Below, piece by piece: positions 47,829-59,903 of a stretch of DNA of 64,000 nt; the first letter of the stretch is position 1, and every line of letters starts with the position of its first letter. The notes beneath the pieces are model-generated. The model was not told where the DNA came from. It made no database searches and worked only from the letters and a program-made list of their open reading frames with translations. The stretch is from Saxidomus purpurata (taxonomy: Eukaryota > Mollusca > Bivalvia > Venerida > Veneridae). The stretch lies in assembly GCA_022818135.1 (NCBI GenBank), contig JAFMSR010000015.1:28002074-28066073 (forward strand), read 5' to 3'. Both the position numbers and the translations under genes were made by a program.

Positions 47829-48044
47829 TATTGTCACTTCTGCTAAGATCTGCTTAAATGATTTAAGTCCCTTGATCACGTTGGATGTCTTATCGTTGTA
47901 GGAGATTAACACCCATTCCAACCGTTATTTTGATAATTTTAACACGCGGACAGTTTATCTAACAATTCTTCCTGGGAAGAATCAGTACTAAACTCCTATC
48001 CCCCGTAAGAAACTGCCCAATTTTTCAAATTACGAAACATTGTT

Positions 48045-48130
48045 GGTACCAGGGCTCGAACCCATGACCCTTAGTCAATGAAAGGAAACCGATTTCAAAT
48101 CAACTACTCCAGTCACTCGATCACGAGTTA
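48045..48130 (-). repeat. tRNA-like SINE remnant
   Basis: The minus strand carries a B box GGGTTCGAGCCC and, upstream of it, GATCGAGTGACTGGAGTAG as a weak A-box region. The spacing is longer than in a tRNA. SINE remnant. Confidence 0.5.
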
Positions 48131-48648
48131 TGTCTTATCGGCAAAATAGACCCTTATTTATACTTTTTTGCTTTTTAGAAAGAAGATATGTGTTATAAAA
48201 ACAGTGCAAAAACTGCGTTCTTACAATTTTTTTTCTTAAAGAAGTGATATTGATACGAAAGAATGGCATGTACATCATTGTTTTAAGAGTAAGTAGAACG
48301 CAATTAAATCTCTATCGGTAAACTTATTTAGTCTTTCCAAAGTGTTTATGGGACTTTAAAATTATTATGTTCTGTTGAAATGGCACTCAGGGTCAGGGAA
48401 TATACTCAGTACCATTAAGAGAAGTTCCGGTTTTTTAGTGACGTAAAAAGTCTTGATTGGTGGTTCGTTTTTTAAGACAAAATGTAAATAAACTGTTGAA
48501 AGAATTACCAGGCACTCATTAATAAATAAATAATTCAGGATAAACCCGTAAAGCTTATTTTCGGTTTCCGAACATTACGAATAAAATCATGCTGGGTTTG
48601 AAAACAAACATATATTTTAAACTAAATCGATAAAATATCGAAGACTCC

Positions 48649-48730
48649 GAATAGCTCTGTTGGTAGAGCCTTAAGATGTAAATGTCTGAGGTTCCCGGTT
48701 CGAATCTTTCATCAGGCCTGACGTTTCAGT
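48649..48730 (+). repeat. tRNA-derived SINE head
   Basis: TAGCTCTGTTGGTAGAGCC (A-box region) and GGTTCGAATC (B box) sit in tRNA order with a short variable region. The 5' and 3' ends do not pair as an acceptor stem, so a SINE is more likely than a tRNA gene. Confidence 0.6.
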
Positions 48731-49084
48731 TTTAAGTATTTTAAAAAATAAGTTTGTGTATATTTGGACATACAGCATCTTTTCAAGATTCGTGTAATAT
48801 AATTCTTCATCCTTCTGCAGGTATATAGGAAAAACAGATCTCATGGAATATAAATAATCAAAATTGATGCATAAAAAAGTGTCACATAGCCATCCACTTT
48901 AATTTTTTTTTAATGAAACCATTTGATCAGGATTCGGACTACTGAAACCTTGCCTAAAAATTAGACATCTTACCTCTACGGAACTGTCTATATGGTGCTG
49001 AAACGTATGTGTTCGATATATAATCAACTGAAATAACGAAAACACACAACCGAACGTAACCGAAGAAATGAGTGCCATGTAATA

Positions 49085-49318
49085 ATTGTCGCGTAGCAGC
49101 GTGAAGTTGTCAGACTGGCAGACTGGCGTAGCAGCGTGAACTTGGCAGACTGGCAGCGTAGCAGCGTGAACTTGGCAGACTGGCAGACTGGCAGCGTAGC
49201 AGCGTGAACTTGGCAGACAGGCAGCGTAGCAGCCTAGCAGCGTGAACTTGGCAGACTGGCAGCGTAGCAGCGTAAACTTGGCAGACTGGCAGCTTAGCAA
49301 CCTAGCAGCGTGAACTTG
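49085..49318 (+). repeat. Terminal minisatellite of the VNTR element, copy 2
   Basis: Units of GCGTAGCAGCGTGAACTTGG and CAGACTGG repeat seven or so times. This is the reverse complement of the array at 11,635-11,843. It directly abuts the first VNTR unit of cluster C, which shows it is the 5' module of the element. Confidence 0.85.
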
Positions 49319-50607
49319 GCTATATTGAATGAAGTGGATGTTTAAAATACGACAGAAGCACGAATAATGCGTAGATACAATTAATATACACGCCCTTTCA
49401 TTTTCATTTTTTTATATATTATACCTGTTTCCATTAGTTTCCGTTACTCGAAAAGTTTTCGCTGCAAGCAGACTTTTCGCTGCCAGCAGCTCAGCTGCTC
49501 AGCAGACCAGCAGTTCAGCAGCCGAAACTTCAAAGTTTAATATTGTGCTATCTTGAGGAAATGGTTCAGCAGCCGAACTTTCAGAGTTTAAGATTGTGCT
49601 ATATTGAATGAAGTGGATGTTAAAAATGACAGAAGCACGGATTATGCGTAGATACAATTAATTTGCACGCCCTTTCATTTCTGATACATTTTATATCTTA
49701 TTTCCGTTAGTTTCCGTTACTAGGAAAGTTTTGTTGCAAACACCCTTTTCGCTGCCAGCAGTCCAGCGCCAGCAGTCCAGCAGACCAGCAACTCGGCAGA
49801 CCAGCAGCCTAGCAGCCTAAACTAACTAGCTGCAACGGAGCCGATGTATGCGTAGATACAATTATTTTACACGCCCTTCTATTTTGATATTTTATATCTT
49901 ATTTTCATTAGTTTTCGTTGCTAGAAAAGTTTTCGCTGCTCGCAGACTTTTCGCTGCAAGCAGCCCAGCTGCTCAGCAGACTAGCAGCCAAAACTTATCC
50001 AGCTGCAAGTTTAATATTGTGCTATCTTGAGGAAATGGTTCAGCAGCCGAACTTTCAGAGTTTAAGATTGTGCTATATTGAATGAAGTGGATGTTAAAAA
50101 TGACAGAAGCACGGATTATGCGTAGATACAATTAATTTGCACGCCCTTTCATTCTGATACATTTTTATCTTATTTCCGTTAGTTTCCGTTACTAGGAAAG
50201 TTTTGTTGCAAACACCCTTTTCGCTGCCAGCAGTCCAGCGCCAGCAGTCCAGCAGACCAGCAACTCGGCAGACCAGCAGCCTAGCAGCCTAAACTAATCT
50301 AGCTGCAACAGGAGCACGATGTATGCGTAGATACAATTATTTTACACGCCCTTCTATTTTGATATTTTATATCTTATTTTCATTAGTTTTCGTTGCTAGA
50401 AAAGTTTTCGCTGCTCGCAGACTTTTCGCTGCAAGCAGCCCAGCTGCTCAGCAGACTAGCAGCCAAAACTTATCCAGCTGCAACAGGAGCACGATATATG
50501 CGTAGATACAATTATTTTATACGACCTTTTATTTTGATATATATTCATAAGTTTTCGCTACTAGATGAGTTTTCGCTGCCAGCAATCCAGCAGCTCAGCA
50601 GCCCAAA
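49319..50607 (+). repeat. Cluster C of VNTR-bearing units, with internal 474-bp duplication
   Basis: Units as in cluster A, with CAGCAG blocks near 49,470-49,525, 49,745-49,820, 49,940-50,010, 50,225-50,290, 50,415-50,475 and 50,570-50,605. A two-unit segment starting TATTGTGCTATCTTGAGG at 49,541 is repeated at 50,015, nearly unchanged. The resulting identical open frames (49,848-50,030 and start of 50,323-50,505) are by-products. Flanked by the 5' minisatellite and the 3' tail module, this cluster is the most complete element in the window. Confidence 0.85.
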
Positions 50608-50865
50608 AAGAGGCATAAATATGTTACACATGACTTTAACATATGAAAGTTTGCTGCACTACGACCCTGTTGTCTTTAGCTATACACTTATAAAGTTTAA
50701 TGAAGATATCTGCAGAAATAGTCAAATTAAAACTTACGTTAAACTTTTTCAGATGGACAGACACAGCGTTTTATATGTCTAAATTTTTGTCCAAAAAAGC
50801 AACAGAAAGATTGGAAGCTAATATAATGTGAACGTTTTACATTGTATATTTCTTTATTAAAGACA
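50608..50865 (+). repeat. 3' tail module of the VNTR element, copy 2
   Basis: It matches 8,485-8,755 from 'aaaagaggcataaatatgtt' to 'atttctttattaa' with scattered substitutions. It follows the last CAGCAG block of cluster C in the same orientation as in cluster A. Confidence 0.8.
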
Positions 50866-51185
50866 ATTCTAAAGATGTTTCAAATCAACTTCAGCAATGG
50901 TAACTCAGATATATACCTGGTAGTAGCTGGTGCATTAAACTTTAACCAAATTCAGCTTGCATGCAAAACTTTAACCAAACTTTCTAAGTTCAACAAAGGT
51001 CATAATTTGAATTAAATTCACACGAAAGTTATCTAACTTGACACTCTGACACCCCTAAGACTTTAATGAAGTTTCAAATAAATCCCATATGTGGTTATAG
51101 AGCTATATCCATGTTAGTACTTTGCATGCAAAACTTTAACCAAAGCTGCAACGCCGACGCCGACGCACAAGAGACTGTAATAAAT
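50866..51185 (+). repeat. Bivalve-style tandem repeat fragment
   Basis: The phrase GCATGCAAAACTTTAACCAAA occurs twice (50,958 and 51,127) with related sequence between, and is followed by CTGCAACGCCGACGCCGACGC. I associate this pattern with abundant interspersed repeats in clam genomes. Noncoding. Confidence 0.6.
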
Positions 51186-51285
51186 CTCCATATTCTTCGA
51201 ATAGTTGAGCTAAAGACTATAAAAAACTCTATGTGATTGATGTAGATATATCTTGCTAATGTAGTGATTCAGTGTTTTTCAAGTT

Positions 51286-51350
51286 AGCTCAGTTGGTTAG
51301 TGCGTCTCCTGGAAGAAGAATATTTTGAATTCAAGTCCTACACTTGGTTG
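51286..51350 (+). repeat. tRNA-like SINE fragment
   Basis: GTTAGCTCAGTTGGTTAGTGC is a good A-box region. The B box (GAATTCAAGTCC) is weak. SINE remnant. Confidence 0.5.
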
Positions 51351-52660
51351 ATGTTTTTCATCCAAAAGCTACTTTACTACAACGGTAGTACATTGTAATT
51401 GTGGTCTGCTTGAAATAATCTTTAATATAAAGTATTTTGTAACTATTGATTGTCTTTATGAAACTATACGTTTGTATGTTTTTCTAGACAAGTATATTTC
51501 TCTGTTTTATCTTTGCTTTTCAAGCACTTTATATATGAGCTGTGTAAACCGTGCAAGTGGCAGTTTAAATGATAAGGCAACGCTTGTACATTCAACAAAT
51601 ACACATTAATAACACCTTTACCAGTCCCCTAACTGCTCTAAATAGTGAAACTTAACTTACAATAAATTAAAAAAGCTAGAGTCAAGGGAGATAATTTCGT
51701 TAATACGTAACACAATTGTTAACCTTTTCTGGATATACCGCATCTCAGTTTACATTTTTTTCAAAACCATCTAAAATGCAGCGCATGTTACTTTTGTCCT
51801 AAACTACTTGGCAAATCAGGTGTGTATGTTTAAACGAAGATACCACCATCCATCATGTCAAAAAGAGAAAAAAACGTTTTGGTCTTGACACGTACTTCCG
51901 TAATTTAGGTTAACATTGTACATGTACACGGAACCAGTCATCATCCGGATTTCATATACGGTCATTAATGTACAAACAAGAAACTAGCTGCATTTCCCCC
52001 AGAAGATCCTCATCCGCTATAATGAGTATTTACAAAACGAGAAAAGGGAATTTAATCTGCATGTTTTCAATACAGACTTGGGTTTTGACGATTTCGCCCG
52101 ATTCATGGCTTGTAGTAAATTTCAGGGATACTTACCACTAATATTAACAATGCACAATCCTTGCTCTCAAGCCTCTATCTCAGGTGTACGGAAGGTAATT
52201 GCAACTCAACAATTACAAAATGCGTTCATTTAAATTTTGGTCAAGGGAAGAAAGTAGGGTTGCATTTTATTATATATCTGCTGTTTTATCCTTGCTTCTT
52301 ATGTTTTCGACGGTGTAGGCATATAATGCCATAAAACGTAACTGAAGGAATATGAATGCTATTTTTGAGACTGTTACCTTTTAAAACAATTATTTTTGAA
52401 AAATAATCTTTTAAAGCAAAAATCTTCAATATTTACCTTTCTACATCAGATTCAAGGAGGCAGCCATTTTTCATTTCCCACACAATGACGTTTTATGAAT
52501 TCGACGATTTCATTGGTTGATTGAAATAATGGTATAGGGAGGCTTAAAAGTCTATATACACTCTCATACTTCAAAAGTCACCTTCAATAAATGTTTCTGG
52601 GTAAAATTACAATAAAAGTTTATGTTCATTTTCCTATGAAAAGAACAAACAAATCACACT
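51351..52660. other. No recognisable gene
   Basis: AT-rich noncoding DNA. Nothing supported. Confidence 0.35.
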
Positions 52661-52670
52661 TGTCGGTTGT

Positions 52671-54219
52671 CTATTGTTCATTAGAGCAGAAGGGACACAT
52701 AATTAAAACTGAGCTGCAAAATTTTAGATGCACCCATCCATCACAACAGCCCCAGTTGACAATGGTAATAAGATAAGGCATTTTTTTTCCAAATCTTTGA
52801 CGCTGTGCCTTTTACACACAATACATTCTTCTGAGTCTGGATGGTCATTTTCATCAGAATCGGTCAGGAGCTGTATTAACATGTTTTTTGTTGTTTATTT
52901 TTGAAATACCAGATGTAGTGGGAGTAGAGCCACTGATTCTCTTTGTGGTTCTCTTTTGTTCAAAAATGTGTTGTTTTACATTATCATACAATGCATCTTC
53001 TGTAATTGCCTTTCCCCCAACAACCTTACTAACAGTCGTTCTTACTTTAGCTACAGCTACATGTTGTAATATTTGGCCACCTCTCTTTTCAAAACACATC
53101 CTTGCGTCAGACTGATCCTGTTCTTCCTGAGGTCCAGGTACACTTTACACAACTTGGCTACTAGCATCAGTTGGGCTTTCAGTTTGGGGCTGGAAAGTCA
53201 ATGAAAGTGCAATAGCTGTATAAACTATTGCAGTATAAACTTTACTGGCAATCGTACTTACCTCAAAGCGTGTAACCACACGACCACCCGACTCTCTGAT
53301 ATACTGATGGCATGCTACATTCGATCCAACATCGAAAGGTCCAAAACACGATACATCCATGGGCTGCAATAAAAGACACATGACTCGTTATGTCAATCAT
53401 ATAAAACCAAAACTGGACTGTCTTTAGTGCGAGATGGTAGTAATGGATTCAAGTGATCAACCATGTAAGGGGTGAAGATTTCTGTATTTGACCAGCCTGA
53501 TTCTGATATATTTCCACGGGATCCAGCTGTAGCACCTTCTATCGAAGCTGGCAACATTCTGTCACCAGGAAAATTGAAATATTGGGGAACTTTGAAGCAT
53601 TTCCTCCACCAATGACAGTGACTGTTTTTGATCTACCAGCTGTGACAGCCTAGGCTTTGTAGTGTGGCCCTGCAACAATTTTAGGAAGCTTGTGTTCAAG
53701 AGTCAACCCCTTCTCATCGATGTTGTTTATCTTTCAAATTGTACTTGGTAGTAATGATATCAAGTTCTTAAAAATAATTTTCTATGGTATGACGATAGGC
53801 AGACCCTGCTCGAGCAATTTCAAGACTACGATTTTTTTAACTCTTAAATCAAGCCATCTCTCAAGGAAGCTGTATAGCTGAATGGTTTGCTCTTGTCCTT
53901 CAGTCAAACGTGCACACTATAGTCTGATCCTAGATTTAGTGTTTCTTGCCTTGAATATCCATATCCAATCTCTTCCATGGTTGTCAAATGTCTTGCCAGG
54001 AAAGCCTCTTGCTCTTGACTAAACAAAATCTGGGGACGTGATTTAATAGCGTCTATGTCTATTTTCCCTTTAACCCTATCTTTCAATGTTGTTACAGGAA
54101 CAGCAGACATATTTGCAACTCTTTCAACAGGTAAACCATCTTTGTATTACAGTTCTGCAAGCATCAGTGAGGTCATCAGCTGAATAAGCCCTGTACTTGC
54201 CTCGTACATTACTCTTAAT
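52671..54219 (-). pseudogene. Pipsqueak/pogo-like transposase with PHD-like tail, decayed
   Basis: Reading down the minus strand, a pipsqueak-type helix-turn-helix (RGKYRAYSADDLTDACRTV, then SAVPVTTLKDRVKGKI) follows an acceptor at 54,219. Next come FSQEQEAFLARHL and GYGYSRQETLNLGSDYSVH, typical of the second DNA-binding region. The catalytic DDE domain is largely scrambled by frameshifts. Its end, LLQPMDVSCFGPF, is clear near 53,350-53,390 and is followed by VACHQYIRESGG. A C-terminal segment carries EECIVCKRHSV, then after a frameshift WGCCDGWVHLKFC and MCPFC, the Cys/His pattern of a PHD finger. Stop at 52,671. Inactive DNA transposon gene of the Tigger/Jerky-like group. Confidence 0.85.
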
Positions 54220-54840
54220 CTGAAATGAGAATGTGAAAGGGATTTGTCAGAAGTTGTTTTAGCAGGCATAACCATAAGAAGATACAAGTGTGTGTATGAA
54301 CTTTTGGAGATTTTTTTGACATTTCACCTGACCCATACCGGAAGTTATGAATGAAGCAGACGCACGTACATTTTTTCTCAAGTTTACATGAAAAAAGTGA
54401 ATTTATTTAGTAACATAGAAACATATATTTTAGAAATAACAATCTATAAATATCTATAATGCGTATAAAAATGAATGAATACCTGTCTAATTTCCATGTT
54501 TTGATCAGTTTGACATTTGTGCGGCACGGTGTAGCATTTGTTTACATCCGGGTGGGCGGAGCTTAGAAAATATCGCAATTTGTTCAAATAAACAAGAAAA
54601 ATGGCCGCCGTCGAATTCATAAGAACGTTTTAAACTTAAGAAGCTTACATAACAGACATTCAATATCACCGCATTAGGTTCAATTCTTCGAAAAACAACC
54701 AACCTTCGACTATTGTGAGGAAAAGTAAAATAATTAATAGCAGCATAAATTCAAGTCAAATCATTCATTTCATTTCATTTTGTACATCATCAATGTATTC
54801 TGAACAGTTCCATTTGAAAGTTACTACTTCAAACTTAATG
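54220..54840. other. Spacer between transposase relic and minus-strand gene
   Basis: No coding feature seen. It probably contains the 3' UTR of the gene whose stop codon is at 54,848. A minus-strand TTTATT complement (AATAAA) occurs near 54,400, far from the stop. Confidence 0.3.
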
Positions 54841-54847
54841 CAAATTT

Positions 54848-57800
54848 TTAACATGGATCCCATCCTGGTACCATACGATCAAACTGCCAGGCATTGCAGT
54901 ACATTCTTGTTTTTAAACCACTCTTTCCGTTTTTTGCAGCCTTTTTATGCCCCTTATAGTCTAAGTATTCTTTTGAAACATTTTCCCATTCTTCTTTTTT
55001 TATCAATGCAAGAGTCTTTGAACTAATATCCTCTCGAAATAACGCATTTACAATCGCTGCCTTGACACTCCACGGTAACATATTGTACAAGGATGTACCA
55101 ATCTTATCTTCCGCCCTTTTTATCATTTCATCGACATCGGCCTGAAATAATAAAATTAGAAGCCACGGTTAGTTTGATGTTATTAACGTTCCGTAAATGT
55201 TTAACAATATGTACTACTATGTAACAAGAAATAAGGACATCTGAGGACGTCAGAAAAAACAGGCTTATTTTTTCATTGTTTTGTTTTGTCAAGAAATGGT
55301 TTTTATTATGTTCAAGCGTCTAACAGCAGTAATCTTCGTTGTTTATACTACATTTATATTTTCAAAATTTTCACCTATACATCAGTTCTGAACTTTAATG
55401 GTGCTCCATAAGATTAGTGGTCATCCACACTGGAAATTTTACAAATTGAATTTATTATTGGTGTTCGAATATAGAGTAAACTATGTCGTCAGAAAGTGAT
55501 ATTAAAAATAAAATACAGAGCGCTGCAGTGGTGTTCCATCGTATTTCCTCAGATCTGCACAGATCTTCATAATAGTACTGAAGCAAACCGTTTGAACATT
55601 CATTATGCATAGACAGACAGACAAACAAAACTGTACATGTTTATTTCGTTCCATTTAGGCTAACAAGCCCATGTGGTCATAAAATATAGCATAAACAACG
55701 AACAGTGCTAACATAACAATGTACATGCATTATATAAGCTTACATGTACATATATGTGCATTACTTTATTATAAGCATCAATGATCAAAGCTGGTATATT
55801 AACAGCTCTTGAAAGAGATAGAGAAAGAAGTCTCAAACCTAAAACAAGTCAACTTATTTTGACAGACAGGATCACTTGAATCTTTATGTTAGGAGGACTT
55901 TTGGACCTACTTTAAATAACTTTTCAGATATATTAGTGCGATAAATATAAGAATGTTTCGTAATGAAATATTTTAGCATATAAATTGTTGTTACTGGAAT
56001 AGGTCATATGACGAGTTTTCAATAGTTATAGCTATATACAATATACATGTATGTCAATGTGGAGTATGGTTTATCAAAAGCCGTAATCTTCATGTAGATC
56101 TAATAAGAAAAACTGACAATTACACAAAATAACTCCCAAGCTTGTTCTTTTGTGAGTTGTAACTTTCCATCTTGAACTTTTTTTAACTCAACTCCTGGAA
56201 GAACTTCCTTGAAAACCTTTTTCGCGTCACCTCGTTTTAAGTTGAATCCGTACCCTAAATATAAATAATATAAATACATATTAGGAACATTTTTTATTTG
56301 TTGTGTTTTGTTCTCAAGTGGCAATTGACTCATTAACTAGATATTCATGAAATATATTCGAAACTGACTTAATTCAGGAACTTTGTTAGTGATATTACAG
56401 TCAGATAAAAAAAACTCCCTAGATTTTCAAATTGCGTAAGGTACCAGTATACATGGGAGTCATAGTTGGGTCTTGGCAAGTTCACCAGTGGAGGAATCCC
56501 ACGGTCAGCCGGAACTATAAACAATAAAAAAACCTTACCTGTGATGTTTAGAAAAGCACTGTACATAGATATAATAACTTGGGGCATCATGTTTGCGTGG
56601 TCATGTTATTGACATTTATTGACGCTGCACAACCCAACCACCCAACTGTAAGTTTTATGTATTTAAACGGAAAGATTTCAAGGAATTTATCTTAGTCATA
56701 CAGTTTACTTACCAATTATTGGATCCTTTTTTTTCTTGTCTAGATTAGCATAATACACTTTCAATCTACATGATTGGAAGTTTCCTACAATAGCTTTGGT
56801 ATCTGTTAGGTGTAAAGATATATAAGAATTCAAAAAGAAATGAAAACATTAATTATATGACTCTTGTAACTCAAAGTATACGAATCGCATGTAGTTAAGT
56901 GAAGTTACATGCAAATGTAAATGAAGACATTTAATCTTCTAAATAAATTCTTTAAGTAAGACATTTATTTTTTTAATATTGAGTCAAAGAATGTGAATGA
57001 ATTGTCGTTGAAACTGGTGCTTCAGAGACTGATAAAATGATAGTTGATTGTGTCGTTGTTGATGTTGGTAGAGATTTCAGCAGTGGAAGGGAAGCAACTC
57101 CTGCATGCAGTTGTTGGCGCTGTGCGGAAGCACAGTGCCAGTATTGAATAGGTTTTAATTTTGTACCATGGGGTTGCATAATCGAATAGGGAGCAGCCAA
57201 CATTATTATTGTAATTAAAAACTATGTATTATGTTTGAACAAACTCCCTATAATGAATAAATAAATAGTATTAACTGATTACAAACAATACTATACCAGA
57301 TGCATACGTCTTCGACCGTTAATTCAAAACTTTTGACATATTCATAGGATATTTAATAACTTTTCCACAAACTTGAAGGTTACGGTTTTTTTATTGCTTT
57401 GTTTACGGACCCTACGGCCAGATTCATCAAAGTTCAGAAAAAACGTCTCAATAGTTGTTTTGCTAACTCTAAACATTTTGAAGTTAGATACATATGTTGT
57501 CAACGTGAATAATTAATGAAAACCCATTTTAATTACTACATACTAAAGTAAAATGTAGGCATTATAAATAAGACCGTTCACCTAACTATGCGATACATGG
57601 GGTCTCAATGAAAGTTATGTAAAGCATCGCTAACAACTGACCAATAGTAAAGACAAAATTAATCACGTGGGTTTCGTCTGCGTCGAAAAGCGTCTACTGA
57701 CCACGAGCTGTAGCCTTGTTTAATGGGCGTCATCGTACCATTATACGGAAGGTTGTTTTATGATTCGTTTATTTTTTTGTTAAACTGTAGTAAATGTGCT

Positions 57801-59903
57801 TTTTTACTTATTATGATAACAGTTACAAATAACATAATGTATTTGGTTTTTCCATTTGATAGGTTGTTTACTGATACTCTAAAATGACTCTGATTCCTTT
57901 AAATCATGTTTCAAAAACATGCACAGCGCCTTTGATGCTTTGCATCAAAATTTGTCTTGTTCTTTTCTTAAATTGACTCTCCCAGTCAAATAAGAAAATC
58001 AATATTTGGAAAGTTATTTTTTCATACTGGTAGCGGGAAGACTTTGGTGTATTGGGTTAAAAGCTATTATTTCCTCTACGCTTTTGTACACACATCAGTT
58101 TCAGCTGGATTGTTACTTTAAAAAAATGCGCATAATGTCACTTTAAGTGAACGCTTGTTTACTAGTTTATTAATACTTTGGTAACTATTATAAGCAGGAT
58201 AACATGTTACAATTGTATTAACTTGCCACAAAAAATACTCTAAACTTACCGTCTACGTTTTTAACTTGGCCAACTGTCAAAAAGACAAAAAAAATATTTT
58301 CAAAATAAATGTTCACATGTAACTTTAATAATTTTACAATGTTGATAACAGATCATTATATGCACTAAAATGGATAACGTTGGCAAATGTATAGACCGCA
58401 CTAAATATTTTAAAGATGCTCGCTCTCAGAATTTGGTAAAAATTCTTCAAACTGCATGAAAATAACATATTTTATAATATAAAGTCATAAAAAAAGGTTT
58501 CAGTATAAATTCCTGTCACGTATATGTGTAGATTTGAAATACTACGCTACCAAATAGTAAAACGTTGTAAATGCTTTAATTTGGAATTCCAATATAAATA
58601 TTTATTACCCTTCCGTGAAATTTGCGGTCTTCCGATTGGTCAACGATCCGTTTATAGATTTTGTTATTTACGGGCAAGCCGGTATTATACACTTGACATA
58701 ACCCCGTTACTGTGTGAGCTTATTCGCCTCGTACACTACGTCAATGTATAAGTCCGTGCTGATTTGTGACGTCACGCAGTGACATTGAACGTCTTGTTAC
58801 GTACAGTCGTTAAATAGATAAAACATAAACGGAATATTTTAATATTTGAGACAGGGAAGGGTAATAAAATTGTTATATGTTTTTATGTGATATATGGGGA
58901 TATATTACCCGCCTTGACATACTATTACCCTCGCATAACGGCTCAAATAATGTAAGTCTAGGCGAATAACATATCCCCATATACCACCTCAAAAACCAAA
59001 TAACATATAATAGTATAGCGGTGCTGTAAGTTGATATACAACTGATTCACTTGTAAACATGTTTTTATTTTACACATTCCTGTTGCAGAAATCAGGTATC
59101 ATATCTATTTAGTTAATATTGTACATTCACCAACTTGTATCTACTATAAAGAGAACTATTAATACACAGTACGGAAAAACCGAAACGTTTTTTACCTAAC
59201 TAAAAGTGTATATAAAACTTAACTAATACAATCTATAGACACAAACATCGTATCAGCCTAGCTCTATCCTAATATTGTTCTGACCTGCTTATATTACATG
59301 CATATTTATTATTAATTTTGAGAAATTTGTTATGTGTTTATTATCAACGTTTACTATTTAATAATAACTGATAAGTGACACTTACAATAGTGGCATTTGT
59401 ATATCCCATCCCTCGCTTTCTTGCAAAATTTACACGGAGGACATGGCTGAAAATATAAATAATTTATTCTGATGTTGAAACTGTGTAATAACGTAGTCAT
59501 TGTTGAGCTAAGAAAAAATGTGTTAATAAATTGAATGGAATTCAGGAGTAGCGCATTTAGGCCTGCTGTGAAGGATCTTATTTATAAAATGGTCCTGAAT
59601 GTAATAACAGTCTGCTAAGATGGAAGTTTACTAATACTAAATAACATATGCCTAATCTTAAACAATAAGAAATGAAATAAATCGACTTTGGTGGCATTTG
59701 ACTATCAACATAAATACGACTAAAGTGTAAAATCCTAGGTAATGTAGCATAATGTAATTGCTATGATTTAAAACCGTGTAAAAGAAATGATAAGTTTGAA
59801 AAACCTGCTTTTCAGTTGTGCATGCATCTGGATTGCATATTTGCAGTGGTTCTGAATTATTATGACAGCCCCCATCTGTCCCAAAACTCATAAGAACAAC
59901 AAT
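54848..59903 (-). CDS. Seven-exon gene, unrecognised Cys-rich protein
   Basis: Exons: 59,903-59,805 (99 nt), 59,446-59,386 (61), 58,273-58,250 (24), 56,802-56,713 (90), 56,514-56,445 (70) or -56,416 (99), 56,254-56,124 (131) and 55,141-54,848 (294 with stop). Acceptors are strong (TTTTTATTTTCAG, TATATTTTCAG, TCTTTTTGACAG, ACACCTAACAG, TTGTTTATAG, TATATTTAG, TTATTATTTCAG). Clear donors include GTAAGTG and two GTAAGT. Phases join without stops at five of six junctions. Exon 5 to 6 needs the weak donor after 56,416, since the better GTACCT donor at 56,445 breaks the frame. The peptide starts IVVLMSFGTDGGCHNN and has QICNPDACTTEKQPCPPCKF, then CKKARDGIYKCHYFGQV. A basic middle (NLDKKKKDPII) and a charged C-terminus ending WQFDRMVPGWDPC follow. 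The short hydrophobic start could be the end of a signal peptide. No known family recognised. Confidence 0.75.
56445..56514 (-). CDS. Exon 5 with ambiguous 3' end
   Basis: After TTGTTTATAG this exon encodes PADRGIPPLVNLPRPNYDSH and then VY. The obvious donor CTG|GTACCT leaves phase 2, but the next exon is open only in phase 1. Extending to 56,416 (donor A|GTTTTT) adds WYLTQFENLG and restores the frame. Either the weak donor is used, or an exon is missed, or the locus carries a frameshift. Confidence 0.55.
57040..58144. mobile_element. MITE copy 2, split by an insertion, in intron 3 of the gene
   Basis: The right part (57,965-58,144) matches 20,350-20,526 ('cttaaattgactctcccagt', 'attgggttaaaagctatta') and ends ATGCGCATAATGTCACTTT, the exact complement of the left TIR of copy 1. 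An internal piece ('ggaagggaagcaactcctgc', 'atgcagttgtt') lies at 57,077-57,116. Between them about 840 bp intervene, starting GGCGCTGTGC and containing GCACAGCGCC near 57,922. The inserted piece looks like a second element with short inverted ends. Confidence 0.55.
58250..58273 (-). CDS. 24-nt microexon of the seven-exon gene
   Basis: It is bounded by TTTTTGACAG and GTAAGTTT. It encodes GQVKNVD with split codons at both edges: the preceding exon supplies T (T+TT = F) and the following one completes G+AT = D. The fit of both phases makes chance unlikely. Microexons this short often need special splicing signals. Confidence 0.7.
58410..58492 (+). repeat. Dispersed repeat, copy of 6,170-6,245
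   Basis: 'gctcgctctcagaatttgg' and 'cttcaaactgcatgaaaata' match the left-hand copy with a few substitutions. It lies in the intron between exons 2 and 3 of the minus-strand gene. Confidence 0.6.

Noticed and set aside
56973..57203. Minus-strand 76-codon frame as an exon of the new gene
   Set aside because: It overlaps the split MITE copy and lacks an acceptor and donor in the required phase.
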